The translations under genes and the position numbers were made by a program. 64,000 bases of DNA from contig NZ_VKKU01000001.1 in assembly GCF_007280415.1 (NCBI RefSeq), forward strand, positions 930,001 to 994,000, given 5' to 3'. How positions within the stretch are numbered: the stretch's first letter is position 1; every line of letters begins with the position of its first letter. The notes beneath the pieces were generated by a model. It was not told the origin of the DNA and ran no database searches. It worked only from the letters and a program-made list of their open reading frames with translations. Below are positions 1-7,787 of this stretch, piece after piece. This stretch comes from Sphingorhabdus contaminans. GTDB lineage: Bacteria; Pseudomonadota; Alphaproteobacteria; Sphingomonadales; Sphingomonadaceae.

Positions 1-384
1 CACGCCATGGACCCGAAAAACATCCCGGGCTGCACCTATTGCCACCCGCAGGTTGCAAGCGTCGGCCTTACCGAGGCGAAGGCAAAGGAAGCCGGCTATG
101 ATGTGAAGGTGGGTAATTTCCCCTTCATCGGGAATGGCAAGGCCATCGCGCTGGGTGAGGCAGAGGGCTTCATCAAGACTGTTTTCGATGCCAAGACCGG
201 CGAATTGCTGGGTGCGCATATGGTTGGCGCCGAAGTGACCGAACTGATCCAGGGCTATACCATCGGGAAAACGGCCGAATTGGTCGAAGCCGATTTCATG
301 CACACCGTCTTCCCCCATCCGACCTTGAGCGAGATGATGCACGAAAGCGTGCTCGGGGCTTATGGCAAGATGTTGCATATGTGA
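1..384 (+). CDS. lpd: Dihydrolipoamide dehydrogenase, C-terminal part (5' end outside window)
   Basis: The reading frame is open from the first base, so only the last 127 residues are present. These form the C-terminal dimerisation domain of a class I pyridine nucleotide-disulfide oxidoreductase. The end carries HTVFPHPTLSE, which holds the catalytic His-Glu dyad (HPTxSE) that activates the redox disulfide of the partner subunit. The enzyme is the E3 component of 2-oxoacid dehydrogenase complexes and reoxidises dihydrolipoamide with NAD+. The FAD and NAD domains lie outside the window. The stop codon overlaps the start of the next gene (TGATG). Mercuric or glutathione reductases have related C-termini, but the HPTLSEMMHES context is typical of E3. 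Confidence 0.93.
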   Translation, partial: HAMDPKNIPGCTYCHPQVASVGLTEAKAKEAGYDVKVGNFPFIGNGKAIALGEAEGFIKTVFDAKTGELLGAHMVGAEVTELIQGYTIGKTAELVEADFMHTVFPHPTLSEMMHESVLGAYGKMLHM

Positions 385-1292
385 TGGCCAAGGGCACGCA
401 GGATTTCACACCCGATCCGCGTAACGAGCGGATTCTGATCAACGTCAATGGTGTGCTTACCCCGCGCGCGGAGGCGGTTGTCTCCGTATTCGACAGCGGT
501 TTCATGCTGGGTGACGGCGTGTGGGAAGGAATTCGCGTCTACAAGGGGCGGATGGCCTTTCTAAAAGAGCATCTCGACCGGCTCTGGGAAGGGGCAAAGG
601 CGATCGCGATGGATATCGGGATTAGCCGCGAAGAGCTGACCCAGCGTCTGGAGCAAACAATCGCGGCAAATGCCATGGACGCGTGCCACATTCGCCTGAT
701 GGTCACCCGCGGCGTCCGCTCCACCCCCTATCAGGACCCGCGCGTCGTAGTCAGCCCGGCCACTATCGTCATCATTGCCGAGCATAAAGAACCGCATGCC
801 GAAGTCATCGAAAAGGGCATCAGCCTGTTCACGGTGCATGTACGCCGAGGCGATCCCGCAGTGCAGGATCCGAAACTTAACTCGCATAGCAAATTGAACT
901 GCATCACCGCCTGTATCCAGGCGACAGAGGCGGGTGCAAATGAAGGATTGATGCTCGATCCACATGGCTTTGTTGCCACCTGCAATTCGACCCATTTCTT
1001 CATCGTGCGGAAAGGTGAAGTCTGGACCTCCACCGGCGATTATTGCCTAGGCGGAATCACGCGCGGCAATGTCATTAAAATCTGCCGGGAGCAGGGGATT
1101 CCGGTATTCGAGAAGAATTTCTCCCTGACCGAAGTCTATAGTGCCGAAGAAGCCTTTGTCACCGGCACCTTTGCAGGGGTTTGCCCTGTACATACAATTG
1201 ACGGCCGCAGGATCAGCGAGAGCAGGGGCCCGATGGTCGAACGGCTGCAATCTCTCTATAAGGAACTGGTCGAGCGGGACATTGCCGGATGA
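384..1292 (+). CDS. Class IV aminotransferase, branched-chain/D-amino-acid type
   Basis: This is a 302-residue PLP-dependent fold-type IV aminotransferase (IlvE/D-amino acid transaminase superfamily). The N-terminal part has the FDSGFMLGDGVWEG signature. The probable Schiff-base lysine is K170 in NSHSKLNC, followed by the EAGANEG segment and the CNSTHFF and GGITR phosphate-cup motifs. The ATG at 384 overlaps the previous stop; a GTG directly before it (381) would add one residue. The next gene starts inside the stop codon (ATGA), so the two are probably translated together. Substrate specificity cannot be read from sequence. Its pairing with a sulfotransferase-like protein makes a specialised role more likely than housekeeping leucine/valine synthesis. 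Confidence 0.85.
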   Translation: MAKGTQDFTPDPRNERILINVNGVLTPRAEAVVSVFDSGFMLGDGVWEGIRVYKGRMAFLKEHLDRLWEGAKAIAMDIGISREELTQRLEQTIAANAMDACHIRLMVTRGVRSTPYQDPRVVVSPATIVIIAEHKEPHAEVIEKGISLFTVHVRRGDPAVQDPKLNSHSKLNCITACIQATEAGANEGLMLDPHGFVATCNSTHFFIVRKGEVWTSTGDYCLGGITRGNVIKICREQGIPVFEKNFSLTEVYSAEEAFVTGTFAGVCPVHTIDGRRISESRGPMVERLQSLYKELVERDIAG

Positions 1293-2008
1293 GTGTCCAT
1301 ATTGCGATGTGGTCTGGCCCGCGCAATATTTCCACCGCGATGATGCGCAGTTTTTCCTCGCGCAGTGACTGCCATGTCACCGATGAACCATTTTATGGTG
1401 CCTATCTGAAGACTACGGGCGAACCGCATGCAATGGCCGCCGAGATCATGTCGGACATGGATGTCGACTGGCAATCCGTTGCCGCCGCCATGCGCGGACC
1501 AATTCCGGATGGAAAGACGCTCTGGTATCAGAAACATATGTCGCACCATATGGAAGGGCCGGTCAGCGTGGATGATTTTCCGGACCATCAACATGTTTTC
1601 CTGGTACGTGATCCCGACCTGATGGTTGCCAGTTACCGGCAGAAGAACGACCTCAAACACGCCAACCAGTTGGGCTTTGAACGTCTGGTCGAATATCATG
1701 ACAGGGTTTCGGCAAAAATAGGGCGCCCGGCACCGGTCGTCGATAGCAACCGCCTGCTTGCCGACCCTGAACATGGGCTGCGTGCATTGTGCGAGGCAAT
1801 CGGCATCATCTGGGACCCTGCAATGCTGGGCTGGCCAAAGGGCCCGCATCCCAGCGACGGAATCTGGGCATCGCACTGGTATAACGCCGTGTGGAACAGC
1901 ACCGGCTTTGGACAGCCCACAGCGCCGTCGGAACTGACCCTGCACGAACAGCAAATCGCCGACCAGTGCCGCCCGCATTATGATGCACTGACGCGCTATT
2001 GTATTTGA
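1289..2008 (+). CDS. Sulfotransferase-like P-loop protein
   Basis: A 239-residue cytosolic protein. It starts with the P-loop-like phosphosulfate-binding motif SGPRNISTAMMRSF (about residues 9-22) and has a later VRDPDLMVASYR segment that matches the 3'-phosphate-binding motif of PAPS sulfotransferases. A conserved FYGAYL segment lies between them. It overlaps the aminotransferase gene by 4 bp. As I recall, plants carry fused proteins in which this domain sits next to a class IV aminotransferase, so the two probably act on the same small molecule. No acceptor substrate can be named, and true sulfotransferase activity is unproven for this subfamily. Confidence 0.65.
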   Translation: MSVHIAMWSGPRNISTAMMRSFSSRSDCHVTDEPFYGAYLKTTGEPHAMAAEIMSDMDVDWQSVAAAMRGPIPDGKTLWYQKHMSHHMEGPVSVDDFPDHQHVFLVRDPDLMVASYRQKNDLKHANQLGFERLVEYHDRVSAKIGRPAPVVDSNRLLADPEHGLRALCEAIGIIWDPAMLGWPKGPHPSDGIWASHWYNAVWNSTGFGQPTAPSELTLHEQQIADQCRPHYDALTRYCI

Positions 2009-2087
2009 TACGCTATGTGCTCATACAACGTCGCGTAGGCTGCAGAAACGTTTGTCGAGGTTTTTCAGGTAAGATGTTGCGGATCTG

Positions 2088-2669
2088 ATGAAAAGGCGAC
2101 CCGGGCCGGTTACAAGTCTCTACGTCAGAACCGACTGGGGCTTCGTCCGCATATTATATATTCCCGCCTTATTTTTAACTATCGCGGCCTTTAAGTTCAT
2201 TCCTGCATTGGCAGCCGTAAAATTCAAGGTCAGCGTAGGCCTGTGCGGGCTTTACTCCATATTCAAGCATTGGGGACATCGCGCAGAAGAATGGATAAAC
2301 GCTAAACCGCTTTTCGAAATTTGTAATGATGGTCTCGCATACGAAGATGGTGGAGAAAGGGTTGTTTTCCCTTTTCAATCCATAAAAGGCATCGCTATGC
2401 AACGGCGCATCCGACCTGATAAAACCAACGGACATTTAAGCATCAATCCGCCGGTATGGCTAACTTTGAAAATTGAAAATCCGGATCGGGAAAAGCCAAA
2501 TAAAACGGATTTCTTGGGTAGAAACACGTCTGAGTACCTTTATATCGATGTGTGGCCGCGCGAGATTTATGGTGGCATTTTCACACTTCGGCGCTTTTCC
2601 AAAAGTCTGGTAAAACAAATTGAAATCCATAAACAATCGAATTTGACGGGTGGAATTGATGTTAGCTAA
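2088..2669 (+). CDS. Hypothetical membrane-anchored protein
   Basis: A 193-residue protein of unknown function. Two hydrophobic stretches (about residues 18-34 and 40-58) suggest a membrane hairpin near the N-terminus. A soluble C-terminal part of about 130 residues is rich in beta-forming residues (GLAYEDGGERVVFPFQSIKGI) and resembles the PH-like bacterial domains that follow paired membrane helices. That resemblance is a guess from pattern only. The 3' end overlaps the PAP2 phosphatase gene by 11 bp, so they may share a transcript. The gene is more A/T-rich than its neighbours. Confidence 0.5.
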   Translation: MKRRPGPVTSLYVRTDWGFVRILYIPALFLTIAAFKFIPALAAVKFKVSVGLCGLYSIFKHWGHRAEEWINAKPLFEICNDGLAYEDGGERVVFPFQSIKGIAMQRRIRPDKTNGHLSINPPVWLTLKIENPDREKPNKTDFLGRNTSEYLYIDVWPREIYGGIFTLRRFSKSLVKQIEIHKQSNLTGGIDVS

Positions 2670-3306
2670 GCGCCTGTTCTTTATTGCTGGCATTCTTTTC
2701 GTCATGGTCATTGCCCTCGGTTTTGCAGTGAACCACGGCTATTTCCGTTCCTTCGATCTTGCCATTTCCCACGCGCTGAACATGCAGCGTGGCGTTACGC
2801 CGGAATGGCTAATCCTGTTCATGCAGGGTGTCAGCTGGATCGGCGGCGGGGTTCAGCGTTATGTGATTGTGACCATCCTGACATTGGCCCTGTGGCGCTG
2901 GTGGGGGTGGGGTGCGGCGCTCGCAATGGGACTGACAACCTTGGTTTCCGCCTTTACGTCTGACGTCATGAAGGCATTATTCGGTCGCGCTCGTCCGGAT
3001 CTGGTGCCGCAACTGGACATCATCCACAGCCCCGCCTTTCCCAGTGGCCATTCAAACAATGCCGCTGTGGTCTATATCCTGTTCATCATGCTCGTTCCGC
3101 AGGCGCGTCATCCCTTGTGGCAGGCAGCGGCAGCCATCATGATCCTCCTCACCGGATTGTCGCGCATCATGCTGGGCGTCCATTGGCCAACCGATGTTGT
3201 GGGCGGCTGGATGCTCGGCGCGGCCTTTGCACTGGCCGCCGCCGCCGTCATTGCGTATCGCCAGCATCAGCGAACAGCCCACTTTCCATCGGTGCTGTCG
3301 CCTTAG
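2659..3306 (+). CDS. PAP2-family membrane phosphatase
   Basis: An integral membrane acid phosphatase of about 215 residues with roughly six hydrophobic segments. The three PAP2 motifs are visible in order: K-x6-RP in KALFGRARP, PSGH in FPSGHSN, and SR-x5-H-x3-D in SRIMLGVHWPTD. The family removes phosphate from lipid phosphates such as undecaprenyl pyrophosphate or phosphatidic acid at the outer face of the inner membrane. The ATG at 2659 has a GGTGGA ribosome-binding site 3 nt upstream; an in-frame GTG at 2650 is the alternative. It overlaps the preceding gene. The substrate is not predictable. Confidence 0.88.
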   Translation: MLAKRLFFIAGILFVMVIALGFAVNHGYFRSFDLAISHALNMQRGVTPEWLILFMQGVSWIGGGVQRYVIVTILTLALWRWWGWGAALAMGLTTLVSAFTSDVMKALFGRARPDLVPQLDIIHSPAFPSGHSNNAAVVYILFIMLVPQARHPLWQAAAAIMILLTGLSRIMLGVHWPTDVVGGWMLGAAFALAAAAVIAYRQHQRTAHFPSVLSP

Positions 3307-3388
3307 TCGCAAGGATCGCGTTTTTCTCTGTCCCCCGCGCCGTGTTTTTGCCATCGTGGCGACATTCGGATTCTATAGGATGGGAAAC

Positions 3389-4693
3389 ATGAAAAAGACG
3401 GGGAATTTCGAGAGAAACGCGCGCATTTTGGCTCTGTGCGGTGCGGCACTTTTTGCGACGGCAGCTAACGCGCAGAATACAGTGATTACCGCCGACAAGA
3501 TGATTGATGTGCTGACCGGCAAGGTCATCGAGTTTCCAGCCATTTTCGTGGGCGAAGATGGCCGTATTGCCAGTATTGCCGATGCCCGGACGGTGCGCTG
3601 GGGCAGCGATGTCAAACATATCAACCTGTCGGGTAAGACATTGCTTCCCGGATTGATTGACATGCATGTCCATCTGGATGGCCCCGCCGATATTGGCGGA
3701 TATCGCGGTCTGGAATTTACTGACAGCTTTTGGGGCATGACCGCCGTTGGTAACGCGCATGCCATGTTAAAGGCCGGGTTTACGACTGTTCGCAATGTGG
3801 GTTCGGGTAACCGGAACGATATCGGTCTGAAACAGGCAATTGAAAATGGCTATGCCGTAGGGCCGCGTATCGTGCCGGCGGGCTATGCCCTGGGCGCGAC
3901 GGGCGGGCATTGCGACTCGACCTTCCTGCCGCCCAGCCTTGAAAAGGCCGAGAAGGAAGAGGGGATTGCCGACAGCCCGGACGAACTGCGCTATCAGGTC
4001 CGCCGTCAGCGGAAATATGGCGCCGAAGTCATCAAAGTATGTGCAACGGGCGGCGTATTTTCACGCAATACAGAGCCCGGACAGCAGCAGCTTTCCGAGA
4101 GCGAATTGCGCGTGATTGCAGATGAAGCGCATCAATGGGGCCTGCGGGTCGCGGCGCATGCCCATGGTGGTGATGGGATCAAGGCCGCGATTAAAGCCGG
4201 TATTGATACGATCGAACATGCTAGCCTGGTGGATGATGAAGGCATCAAGCTTGCTGCGGCGCGGGTGCGGCCGGTCTGGTTTTCGATGGATATCTACAAC
4301 ACCGAATATACGCAGTCCGAAGGCGCGAAGAATGGCGTGCTCGAAGATAATCTCAGGAAAGACCGCGAAGTAGCTCAAATACAACGCGATAATTTCCGCA
4401 AAGCGCACAAGGCAGGTGTCAAGATGGTCTTCGGATCGGACGCCGGTGTGATGCCGCATGGCGAAATCGGCAAACAATTCCGCGTCATGGTGGAATATGG
4501 CATGACCCCGCTGGAGGCTATTCAGGCCGCGACCCGCAACGGTGCGCAGGCGCTGGGCCGGGAGAAGGATGTGGGTGCAATTGCGGTTGGCCGATATGCC
4601 GACATCATTGCAGTCGACGGCGATCCGCTGACCAATGTACGTGAACTTGAGTCGGTCGACGCGGTTGTAAAAAGTGGCAAACTGATCGATTGA
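3389..4693 (+). CDS. Secreted metal-dependent amidohydrolase
   Basis: A 434-residue protein with a signal peptide ending near ATAANAQ|N. It belongs to the imidazolonepropionase/Xaa-Pro dipeptidase-like branch of the amidohydrolase superfamily. Visible metal-site elements are DMHVHLD (first HxH), the lysine of EVIKVCATGG as the probable carboxylated bridge, HAHGGDGIKAA, DTIEHASL and the catalytic Asp in FGSDAGVMPHG. The product is probably a periplasmic hydrolase of peptides or cyclic amides. The start at 3389 gives the best signal peptide and has GGATGGG upstream; an ATG at 3380 adds three residues. Confidence 0.85.
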   Translation: MKKTGNFERNARILALCGAALFATAANAQNTVITADKMIDVLTGKVIEFPAIFVGEDGRIASIADARTVRWGSDVKHINLSGKTLLPGLIDMHVHLDGPADIGGYRGLEFTDSFWGMTAVGNAHAMLKAGFTTVRNVGSGNRNDIGLKQAIENGYAVGPRIVPAGYALGATGGHCDSTFLPPSLEKAEKEEGIADSPDELRYQVRRQRKYGAEVIKVCATGGVFSRNTEPGQQQLSESELRVIADEAHQWGLRVAAHAHGGDGIKAAIKAGIDTIEHASLVDDEGIKLAAARVRPVWFSMDIYNTEYTQSEGAKNGVLEDNLRKDREVAQIQRDNFRKAHKAGVKMVFGSDAGVMPHGEIGKQFRVMVEYGMTPLEAIQAATRNGAQALGREKDVGAIAVGRYADIIAVDGDPLTNVRELESVDAVVKSGKLID

Positions 4694-4815
4694 TTTGCAC
4701 GCATTCAGCTTACCTGCAGCCATGTAAGTGCATTGATTGCGGGACCGCGTATGTGGTATTAAAAATGGGCAAGGTTCACAGAACCGCGATGAAAATGTAG
4801 CTGGGGGTTACGAAT

Positions 4816-5160
4816 ATGTTGACTTTGGTCGCAGCAACAATGCTGAGCATGGCTGCCATGAAGGCCGATCCGTTGGACGACGCCCGTAAGGCGTTTAACA
4901 ACTGCATGATCGAGACGCACAATAAAGGAATAACCGAGAAAATGTCGCCGAGCAGCTTTACCAAGGCTGCGGATGAGGCGTGCATGACGGAGCGCACCAC
5001 CTATCGCGATATCCTTATCAAGTCCGAGCGTTCTTATGGCTCAAGCCAGAAAGATGCCGAAAAATTCGCGAATGAAGAAGTGCAGATGATCGTCGACTCG
5101 GTTGTTACGAGCTTCAACGAGAATGTTGAAAACGGCGCCAAACTGACGCCCGAGAAATAA
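4816..5160 (+). CDS. Small secreted hypothetical protein
   Basis: A 114-residue protein that starts with a short hydrophobic segment (LTLVAATMLSMAAM). It is otherwise charged and helical, with two cysteines (in NNCMIE and EACMTE) that could form a disulfide in the periplasm. A GGGGGT ribosome-binding site lies 8 nt before the ATG. The function is unknown. It stands alone between the amidohydrolase and the convergent chromate transporter gene. Confidence 0.6.
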   Translation: MLTLVAATMLSMAAMKADPLDDARKAFNNCMIETHNKGITEKMSPSSFTKAADEACMTERTTYRDILIKSERSYGSSQKDAEKFANEEVQMIVDSVVTSFNENVENGAKLTPEK

Positions 5161-5175
5161 GTGGGAAGGGGGCGG

Positions 5176-6498
5176 CTAACTGGCCGCCCACCCCAATGCC
5201 AGACCGGCAAGGCTGGTAATGGCCAGCGTCTGTATGACGTTCCACTTCAGACGGAATATCAACAAAGCTGCCAGTAGCGAGAGCAGGGCAGCCTGTCCGT
5301 TGAAACTGGCGATATCCGGCCAGTAGAGCCGTACGGGACCGATCTGAAGCTCACCGATCTTCGAAAACAGCACATGCAGGGCGAACCAGACGGTCAGGTT
5401 GGCGATGACGCCGACGACTGCGGCGGTCAGGGTCGCGAGGCCGCCTTTGAGCCAGCGGGCGTTTTCTAGACGCTCGATCCACGGCGCGAAGGCGAAGATC
5501 CACAGGAAGCAGGGCGCAAAGGTCACCCAGGTGGTCAGGCCTGCGCCCAATATCCCCGCGATCAGCGGCGTAAAGGGCTCCGGCGCGCGGAAGGCTGCGA
5601 GATAGCCGGCAAATTGGGTCACCATGATCAGCGGCCCCGGTGTGGTTTCGGCAAGGCCTAAGCCATCCGCCATTTCCCCGGCACTCAGCCAGCCAAATCC
5701 CTGCACCGCCTCCTGCGCCATATAGGCCAGCACCGCATAGGCCCCGCCAAAGGTAACGATCGCGAGCTGCGAAAAGAAACTGCCGATCTGCCAGAGCACA
5801 TGGTCCTGCCCGACCGTCAGCAAGACGACCGCCATCGGTGCGGCCCAGATGGCCAGCCAGACCGCGATGGTCGTCGCCGTCTTGCCCCAGGGTCGCGGGG
5901 TCGTCGCGGCAACGGCGCCTCCGGCCTTCAGCGCGAGCCAGTCGGGCCGATAATGCGCCACCGCGATGCCCACCGCACCGGCACCCAGTACGACGAGGGG
6001 GAAGGGCAGATTGAGGAAAAACAACGCCACAAAGGCAAGGACAGCCATCACCTGCTTGAACCGCGTGTTCAGCGCCCGTCCGCCGATCCGGATCAGTGCC
6101 TGCACCACGATCGCTAGCACGGCGGCCTTCATCCCCAGAAAAAGCGCGGCGAACCAGTCGAGATTGGCGGCATAGGCATAAAGGATCGACAAGGCGAGAA
6201 TGATCAGCGCGCCTGGCACCACGAACAGGAGGCCCGCCGCCAGCCCGCCCCGGATCCCGTGCATCCGCCAGCCAATCCATGTCGCCAGCTGTTGCGCCTC
6301 AGGGCCGGGTAACAGGTGACAGAAATTCAGCGCGTGGAGATATTGCTCTTCATCGATCCACTTGCGTTCCTCCACCAGTTCGCGGTGCATCAACGCAATC
6401 TGCCCCGCAGGACCGCCAAAGCTGAGGCAGCCGATACGAGTGAACACGCGGACAAGTTCGGAAAAGTCGGGGACAGTTAATTGGGACGCCATATTCAT
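5176..6498 (-). CDS. chrA: Chromate transporter, two-domain ChrA type
   Basis: A 440-residue polytopic membrane protein of the CHR superfamily. Both halves carry the family signature: RIGCLSFGGPAGQIALMHRE in the first, and IVTFGGAYAVLAYMAQ followed by GLAETTPGPLIMVTQFAGY in the second. The ORF can be extended upstream, but the extra residues are cysteine/arginine-rich and unlike the family, so the ATG at 6498 (or 6492) is chosen. ChrA proteins export chromate or take up sulfate-like oxyanions by proton antiport. No ChrB regulator is adjacent. A perfect inverted repeat lies 14 bp upstream of the start. Confidence 0.9.
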   Translation of the reverse strand: MNMASQLTVPDFSELVRVFTRIGCLSFGGPAGQIALMHRELVEERKWIDEEQYLHALNFCHLLPGPEAQQLATWIGWRMHGIRGGLAAGLLFVVPGALIILALSILYAYAANLDWFAALFLGMKAAVLAIVVQALIRIGGRALNTRFKQVMAVLAFVALFFLNLPFPLVVLGAGAVGIAVAHYRPDWLALKAGGAVAATTPRPWGKTATTIAVWLAIWAAPMAVVLLTVGQDHVLWQIGSFFSQLAIVTFGGAYAVLAYMAQEAVQGFGWLSAGEMADGLGLAETTPGPLIMVTQFAGYLAAFRAPEPFTPLIAGILGAGLTTWVTFAPCFLWIFAFAPWIERLENARWLKGGLATLTAAVVGVIANLTVWFALHVLFSKIGELQIGPVRLYWPDIASFNGQAALLSLLAALLIFRLKWNVIQTLAITSLAGLALGWAAS

Positions 6499-6511
6499 TC
6501 CACGCCTTAAG

Positions 6512-6529
6512 CATCCGGAAAACCGGATG
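6512..6529. promoter_or_regulatory. Inverted repeat upstream of chrA
   Basis: CATCCGG-AAAA-CCGGATG is a perfect 7+4+7 inverted repeat. It ends 13 bp before the chosen chrA start codon, inside the likely 5' untranslated region. It could be an operator or an RNA hairpin that controls access to the ribosome-binding site. There is no T-run, so it is not a typical terminator. Confidence 0.45.
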
Positions 6530-6736
6530 AAAAGACAACACTTGGGCGAGGCGCCTGAACGGGAGGTTGCTTTACCCCGATAGGCGGCTGTTACGCGGAA
6601 ATTCTTGGGGGATGCAAGACAAAAACAGCCCGAAACTGTCCCCAACTGGCCCGCCAGCCTAAGCCATATGGCCGATGCCCCGACACCATCTCACGGTTAG
6701 GGACATTGCTTTACTGCCAAATTTCAGGGAAAGAAT

Positions 6737-7411
6737 ATGACGCATTTTGCAAAGCTTATGGGCGTAACTGCCCTCTTACTGGCCGCGACAGCACCTGCCG
6801 TCGCCGCAGATGAGGACCCCAATATCTGGCTCGCCCAATCGGCAACAATTGACCTGGGCGGCGATATGCTGCTGGGTCTGGAGGCCCAGGAGCGCTTTAC
6901 CAACGATGCATCGCGGCTCGGGCAGTTTCTCTTCCGACCTTCCATTGGCTATAAGCTCGACAAAAGCACCTCGATCCATCTCGGCTATGCCTATGTTTAC
7001 AGCGACCCGCAAAACGGGGCGTCAACCAACGAACATCGTGCGTTTCAACAGTTATCCTTTCGCGTCGCCGGTGATGGAAAGGGCGTCACAGTCACAGGCA
7101 GAACCCGCTTTGAGCAACGTTTTCTCGAAGAAACGGACGGAACCGCGCTGCGTATCCGCCAGCAATTCCGCTTAACCGCGCCCTTGTCCGAAAAAGTCCG
7201 TGCGATTGCCTGGACCGAAGCCTTTATCGGCCTGAACCAGACACGTCTCCAACGGGACGGTATCGGGCTTTGGCGCAATTTTGCAGGTGTTTCGGTTCCG
7301 TTGGGCAAGGGCGTGTCGCTCGAACCCGGCTACCTCAACCAGTATGTCGTCAGGACCGGCACCGACCGGATCGACCATGTGGGCAATCTAACGCTATCGG
7401 CCAGCTTCTGA
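6737..7411 (+). CDS. DUF2490 outer-membrane-like protein
   Basis: A 224-residue protein with a clear signal peptide (cleavage near AVAA|DED). Alternating hydrophobic/polar strands end in an aromatic terminal residue (LTLSASF), typical of an outer-membrane beta-barrel. The overall pattern, with DPNIWLAQ near the start and FRPSIGYKL, NEHRAFQQL and RTRFEQRF further on, matches the DUF2490 family. No role is established for the family. The gene is monocistronic, divergent from chrA, and directly precedes the left repeat of the tRNA-Ser island. Confidence 0.75.
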   Translation: MTHFAKLMGVTALLLAATAPAVAADEDPNIWLAQSATIDLGGDMLLGLEAQERFTNDASRLGQFLFRPSIGYKLDKSTSIHLGYAYVYSDPQNGASTNEHRAFQQLSFRVAGDGKGVTVTGRTRFEQRFLEETDGTALRIRQQFRLTAPLSEKVRAIAWTEAFIGLNQTRLQRDGIGLWRNFAGVSVPLGKGVSLEPGYLNQYVVRTGTDRIDHVGNLTLSASF

Positions 7412-7432
7412 CGGGAATGGAAGGGAATATAG

Positions 7433-7449
7433 TGGCGGACAGGGTGGGA
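7433..7449 (-). repeat. attL-like copy of the tRNA-Ser 3' end
   Basis: Plus-strand TGGCGGACAGGGTGGGA is identical to 13177-13193, the last 17 nt of tRNA-Ser including CCA, and in the same orientation. Identity stops at the next base. A 3' fragment of a tRNA in direct orientation about 5.7 kb from the intact tRNA is the usual footprint of tyrosine-recombinase integration. Confidence 0.75.
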
Positions 7450-7500
7450 CTGTTAAATCTCACCCTGAAATGGCCGATTTCCGTGAGTTTTGAGGCTCCG

Positions 7501-7520
7501 GTATGTGCCAGTATGTGCCA
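7501..7520. repeat. Tandem 10-bp repeat next to attL
   Basis: GTATGTGCCA occurs twice in direct succession, about 50 bp inside the left end. A similar decamer, GGGGGTGCCA, occurs twice near the right end (13016-13025 and 13066-13075). The shared GTGCCA core suggests recombinase arm-type sites. This is inference. Confidence 0.4.
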
Positions 7521-7787
7521 CCTTTCGGTGATCTCCACAACTTTGAAGTTGTGTGTTTCGAGTTCATTTGATCTGGCACACCCATACGGGAAGTAACTGC
7601 CGCAGATAAATCTGTTGTCGTGACGGCAGCTTCGTCGACTAAGCGGACTTAGCAGCGCAAACTAGCGGCGCTAAAACGTTTACGAGACTGTATATCAACA
7701 AGCTGTTTGAGGCTTACAACGCTCCTAAATACGTCCGTATCGTGCGAACAGCCAAAGACCATTCGCACGACACCGCGCATTCAAATT

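Larger units (their letters stand above)
7412..7787. other. Gene-free left end of the island
   Basis: This 376-bp stretch has no convincing gene. It contains the 17-bp copy of the tRNA-Ser 3' end (7433-7449), the tandem repeat GTATGTGCCA x2 (7501-7520), a CACAACTT-TG-AAGTTGTG inverted repeat (7536-7553) and TGGCACACCCATAC at about 7575-7588, which is an inverted approximate copy of the tandem repeat unit. This arrangement resembles integrase/excisionase arm sites. No integrase protein sequence could be recovered from any frame. Confidence 0.5.

Noticed and set aside
5170-5189. GGGCGGC-N6-GCCGCCC hairpin at the chrA 3' end
   Set aside because: It overlaps the last codons of chrA and has no T-run on either strand, so it is not called a terminator.
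5351-6280. Open frame of about 309 codons antiphase within chrA
   Set aside because: Arg/Gly/Asp-rich product without any domain, a shadow of the G/C-rich chrA codons; chrA motifs are clear.
7680-7787. Possible integrase fragment on the plus strand at the left end
   Set aside because: A short open stretch exists, but none of the catalytic R-H-R-Y motifs of tyrosine recombinases could be found.
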